This document shows positions 61,463 through 64,000 of a DNA stretch of 64,000 bases, one piece after another (position 1 is the stretch's first letter; each line of letters starts with the position of its first letter). This DNA is from Variovorax paradoxus B4 (GTDB lineage: Bacteria; Pseudomonadota; Gammaproteobacteria; Burkholderiales; Burkholderiaceae_C): contig NC_022247.1 in NCBI RefSeq assembly GCF_000463015.1, positions 2,852,001-2,916,000 on the forward strand, read 5' to 3'. Below the pieces are notes generated by a model, which had not been told where the DNA came from, did no database searches, and saw only the letters and a program-made list of their open reading frames with translations. A program made the translations under genes and the position numbers.

Positions 61463-62176
61463 GTGTCCCATCGCAACGAGGCCACTGCTGCCCTGAAAGC
61501 GCTCAGCGTGGCGACCGATGCCTGCCGCGAGTGCCCGCTGGGAGCGCACGCCACCCAATCGGTCTTCGGCGAAGGTCCGGTCGGCGCGGTGCTGATGGTG
61601 GTGGGCGAGCAGCCGGGCGACAAGGAGGACCTGGTGGGCCGCCCTTTCGTCGGCCCCGCCGGCAAGCTGTTCGACCGCGCGGTAGCAGAACTCGGCTGGT
61701 CGCGCGAGAACCTCTACGTGACCAATGCGGTGAAGCATTTCAAGTACGAGTTGCGCGGCAAGCGGCGCATGCACAAGACTCCTGGCCAACGTGAGGCGCA
61801 GGCCTGCCACCACTGGCTCGAAAGCGAGATGGAACTCGTGCAGCCGCGCGCCTATGTGGCGCTCGGCGCCACGGCCGCACGCTCACTGCTCGGCCGCCCC
61901 GTTGCGGTGATGAAGGAGCGCGGCCAATGGATCGAGGAAGCAGCGACCGGCCGCCGCGTGCTGGTCACGCTGCATCCCTCCGCCCTGCTGCGCGGCGATC
62001 CTTTGCAGCGCGAAGCCGCGTGGAAAGCCTGGCTCGAGGACCTGTCGGTGGCTTCCGACCTGATGAAAAAAGCCGCGGCCAAACGCCCGGCCGAGAAACA
62101 GCCTGCCGCAAAAAAGCCTGCGGCGAGGCCCGCCGCAAGTCATGTGCGCCGCCGCGTGCGCATGGTGATGGAATAG
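61463..62176 (+). CDS. udgX: UdgX-type uracil-DNA glycosylase
   Basis: A 237-residue Fe-S uracil-DNA glycosylase. The active-site motif GEQPGDKED is at 48-56, followed by GRPFVGPAGKLFDRA. The UdgX signature KRRMHK is at 100-105, where His104 is the residue that binds covalently to the abasic site in the characterised mycobacterial enzyme. C21 and C24 (CRECP) are cluster ligands, and LHPSALLR near 175 is the second UDG motif. The last 35 residues are a Lys/Ala/Pro-rich tail like histone H1, probably DNA-binding. The best start is GTG at 61463 because an in-frame stop lies at 61421. It overlaps the AlkB gene tail to tail by 37 bases. Confidence 0.92.
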   Translation: MSHRNEATAALKALSVATDACRECPLGAHATQSVFGEGPVGAVLMVVGEQPGDKEDLVGRPFVGPAGKLFDRAVAELGWSRENLYVTNAVKHFKYELRGKRRMHKTPGQREAQACHHWLESEMELVQPRAYVALGATAARSLLGRPVAVMKERGQWIEEAATGRRVLVTLHPSALLRGDPLQREAAWKAWLEDLSVASDLMKKAAAKRPAEKQPAAKKPAARPAASHVRRRVRMVME

Positions 62177-62748
62177 CGCAGCGCCTCGGTTGGCGCAATG
62201 CTGTGCTGCCATGCCCAGCGCGCTTCGCTGCGCAGCATGTAGATGGACCGCGGCTCGATCAGCAGTTGAAGGCTGGCGGGTGCGGTGGCGCTGGCCGGCG
62301 GATACGGCCGCAGCTGCATCACCGCATCGCTCTGCAATGAGACACCCACGATGTCCTCGAAGTCCGGCACGTCGCGATGCCAGCCGAGCGGCGTGCCGGG
62401 CCTGTATTCGGACAGCAGCACATGGGTGAAATCCTCGGGTCTCATGCCCATCCATGCGGCCACCCTCGCGCGCAGCGGGTGAAGCGCCGGCGGCATCGCA
62501 GTGCCCGGACGCAGCCGGTGCTTGTCGAAGTCGTAGCTGCCGCCAAAGCTGATGCCGCGGCGGCGCGCGGTGTATTCCTTGTAGCGCATCTCCCGCAGCT
62601 CGAAGCCCTGCACGAGGCGCAGCAGCTCCTCTTCCTCGGTGCGCGTGAGAAATTCGCGCTCGTAGCGCAGGCCCTCGATGGCGGCCGCTGGCGCCTCGCC
62701 GAACAGGTCGGGCTCGTCGGCGAACTGGATGTGCCTAGCGGAGCGCAT
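62140..62748 (-). CDS. AlkB-like 2-oxoglutarate/Fe(II) dioxygenase
   Basis: A 202-residue dioxygenase of the AlkB family. Iron ligands are in GWHRDVPDFEDIVGVSL (H-x-D) and WQHSI. The 2-oxoglutarate arginine is in LRYSITMRTR. Substrate-lid residues YKEYTARRRGISFGGSYDF precede them. Such proteins repair alkylated bases or modify RNA or proteins; this clade resembles the ALKBH-like group rather than E. coli AlkB. The ATG at 62748 overlaps the helicase stop region by 14 bases, so the two genes form an operon. Confidence 0.9.
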   Translation of the reverse strand: MRSARHIQFADEPDLFGEAPAAAIEGLRYEREFLTRTEEEELLRLVQGFELREMRYKEYTARRRGISFGGSYDFDKHRLRPGTAMPPALHPLRARVAAWMGMRPEDFTHVLLSEYRPGTPLGWHRDVPDFEDIVGVSLQSDAVMQLRPYPPASATAPASLQLLIEPRSIYMLRSEARWAWQHSIAPTEALRYSITMRTRRRT

Positions 62749-64000
62749 CGAGGTTTTCTCCTTCGCCGGCGTGCACCGGCCCGCCCAGGCGCAGTTCCCA
62801 CCAGGGCGGCAGCAGCTGCCGGATCTCGGCACGCGCGAAGCGGTCGTCCAGCAGGTGCAGCACGCCGCTGTCCTGCTCGGTGCGAATGACGCGGCCGGCC
62901 GCCTGCACCACCTTTTGCAGGCCGGGATAGAGGTAGGTGTATTCGTAGCCCTTGCCGAAACGCGCCTGCATGCGCTCGCGCGTAATCTCGTTCAGCGCGT
63001 TGTGCTGCGGCAGGCCCAGGCTCGCCACGAAGGCGCCGATCAACCGGCTGCCGGGCAGGTCGATGCCTTCGCCGAACGCGCCGCCGAGCACGGCAAAGCC
63101 GATGCCGCGGCCACCCTCCTCGAAGCGCGCGAGAAAGCCGTGGCGCTCGGCCTCGGCCATGCCGCGCGTCTGGCCCCATACCGGCACGCTAGGGTACCTG
63201 GCCAGGAAGGCCGCGCAGGCTTTCTCGAGATAGTCGAAGCTGCTGAAGAACGCGAGGTAGTTGCCCGGCATGCGCTCGAACTGGGTGCCGATGATCTCGG
63301 CCACGCTGCGCAGCGATTCCGCGCGGTCGCGGAACCGGGTCGACACATGCATGGCCACTTCGACGCTCAACTGCTGGCTGCGGAATGGCGAAGCCACGTC
63401 GAGCAGCATCGTCTGCGGCGGCAGCCCGAGCGCGTCGCGGTAGAACTCGAAGGGCGACAAGGTGCCGGAAAAACAGGTGACCGATGCGGCATCCGCGAAG
63501 CGGGGTTCGAGAAACGGCGCCGGCACCAGGTTGCGAATGGCGAGGCTGCGCTGCTGCTGGTCGTGCGCGGGGCCCAGCGTGCGCTCGAACACGGAATGGT
63601 CGTCGAAGGCATCGGCCAGCCGGGCGAACTGCAGCGCATCGAAGAAGAAGCGCTGCAGCGGCCCCTGCGCCGCGTCGGGCGTGGCCGCAAAGTACTCGCC
63701 CATGGCCGTGTTGGCCGCCTGCAGGGTGCGCGCGAAGCGCTCGGGAATCGCGTCGGCGGTGTCGTAGGGCTCGGCCTGCGCCTGCTGCACCGTGTCCCAT
63801 TCACGGTACAGCCGGCCCAGCGCGCCGCGCACCGACGCAGGCGCCACGCGGTGGGCTTCTTCCAGTGCGAGCCCGTCGAGCCGGGCGGTGTACATGCCGC
63901 GCGCGCGCTCCAGCAGGTTGTGCGCCTCGTCGACCAGCACTGCCGCGCGCCATTCGGCGTCCTTCATGGTGGCGTAGAGAAAGGCGCTGCCGTCGAAGTA
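62735..64000 (-). CDS. ATP-dependent DNA helicase, DinG/XPD-like, N-terminus cut by window edge
   Basis: At least 421 C-terminal residues of a superfamily 2 helicase. VLVDEAHN (motif II, DEAH) is near the cut end; FSGTLSPFEFYRDALGLP is motif III-like; GGAFGEGIDLPG and YLYPGLQKVVQAAGRVIRTEQD are motifs V and VI, which are typical of the DinG/XPD family. The Walker A part and the iron-sulphur cysteines would be to the right of the window. It overlaps the AlkB-like gene, so the two are coupled. The frame stays open to base 64000. Confidence 0.93.
   Translation of the reverse strand, partial: YFDGSAFLYATMKDAEWRAAVLVDEAHNLLERARGMYTARLDGLALEEAHRVAPASVRGALGRLYREWDTVQQAQAEPYDTADAIPERFARTLQAANTAMGEYFAATPDAAQGPLQRFFFDALQFARLADAFDDHSVFERTLGPAHDQQQRSLAIRNLVPAPFLEPRFADAASVTCFSGTLSPFEFYRDALGLPPQTMLLDVASPFRSQQLSVEVAMHVSTRFRDRAESLRSVAEIIGTQFERMPGNYLAFFSSFDYLEKACAAFLARYPSVPVWGQTRGMAEAERHGFLARFEEGGRGIGFAVLGGAFGEGIDLPGSRLIGAFVASLGLPQHNALNEITRERMQARFGKGYEYTYLYPGLQKVVQAAGRVIRTEQDSGVLHLLDDRFARAEIRQLLPPWWELRLGGPVHAGEGENLDALR

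Noticed and set aside
60882..61813. Overlapping long frames on both strands between bioA and udgX
   Set aside because: Neither has a recognisable product; the 62-residue gene and udgX explain the coding signal.

Overview
The window is high-GC DNA with tightly packed operons in which successive genes repeatedly share the four bases ATGA as start and stop. Gene content and order (biotin bioA-F-D, cbb3 oxidase with Anr/FNR boxes, assimilatory nirBD with cobA and a phosphatase-kinase, a PilY1-type minor pilin operon, DUF6502/DUF5666, MltG-Tmk-HolB-PilZ-TatD) point to a betaproteobacterium of the Comamonadaceae, most like Variovorax. That assignment is an inference from content. No rRNA, tRNA, CRISPR array, transposase or phage gene was seen.

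Left part (1-25.4 kb). The left edge holds a type VI secretion island on the minus strand: VgrG, a small membrane protein, a DUF2169/pentapeptide protein and a second pentapeptide protein cut by the edge. Next come an iron-type alcohol dehydrogenase, an HSL-type esterase translationally coupled to a thioesterase-acetyltransferase fusion, a putative exported protein and YgfZ. A core cluster follows: mltG-tmk-holB-pilZ, then tatD-ankyrin, with a structured intergenic repeat between them. After DUF2726, cupin, YjbQ and dodecin genes comes the nitrite assimilation operon nirB-nirD-cobA-(nitrite channel)-phosphatase/kinase. A sigma-54 -24/-12 promoter and a structured leader resembling ANTAR-regulated leaders precede it. 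The nitrite channel gene carries a one-base frameshift.

Middle part (25.4-39 kb). A large ESPR-type autotransporter on the minus strand is followed by a six-gene minor pilin/PilY1 operon (pilE, pilV, pilW, pilX, pilY1, fimT-like) and a DUF6502-DUF5666 lipoprotein pair.

Low-oxygen region (39-55 kb). Four FNR/Anr-type boxes (three perfect TTGAT-N4-ATCAA, one two-mismatch) plus one single-mismatch site lie in front of hemerythrin, two universal stress proteins, an acyl desaturase, a BON-domain protein with phosphoketolase, and the cbb3 oxidase genes (ccoI, S, N, O, Q, P, G, fixH, a small membrane gene, hemN, a TauE-like gene). At almost every one, a -10-like hexamer lies 21-22 bases from the box, the geometry of class II FNR promoters. 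The region therefore looks like one contiguous microaerobic regulon.

Right part (55-64 kb). An AraC regulator diverges from an aldo/keto reductase, followed by bioA-bioF-bioD on the minus strand. Between bioF and bioD lie two tiny ORFs, so that four reading frames are chained by three ATGA overlaps. The end holds a small basic hydrophilic protein, a UdgX-type uracil-DNA glycosylase, an AlkB-like dioxygenase and a DinG/XPD-like helicase cut by the right edge.
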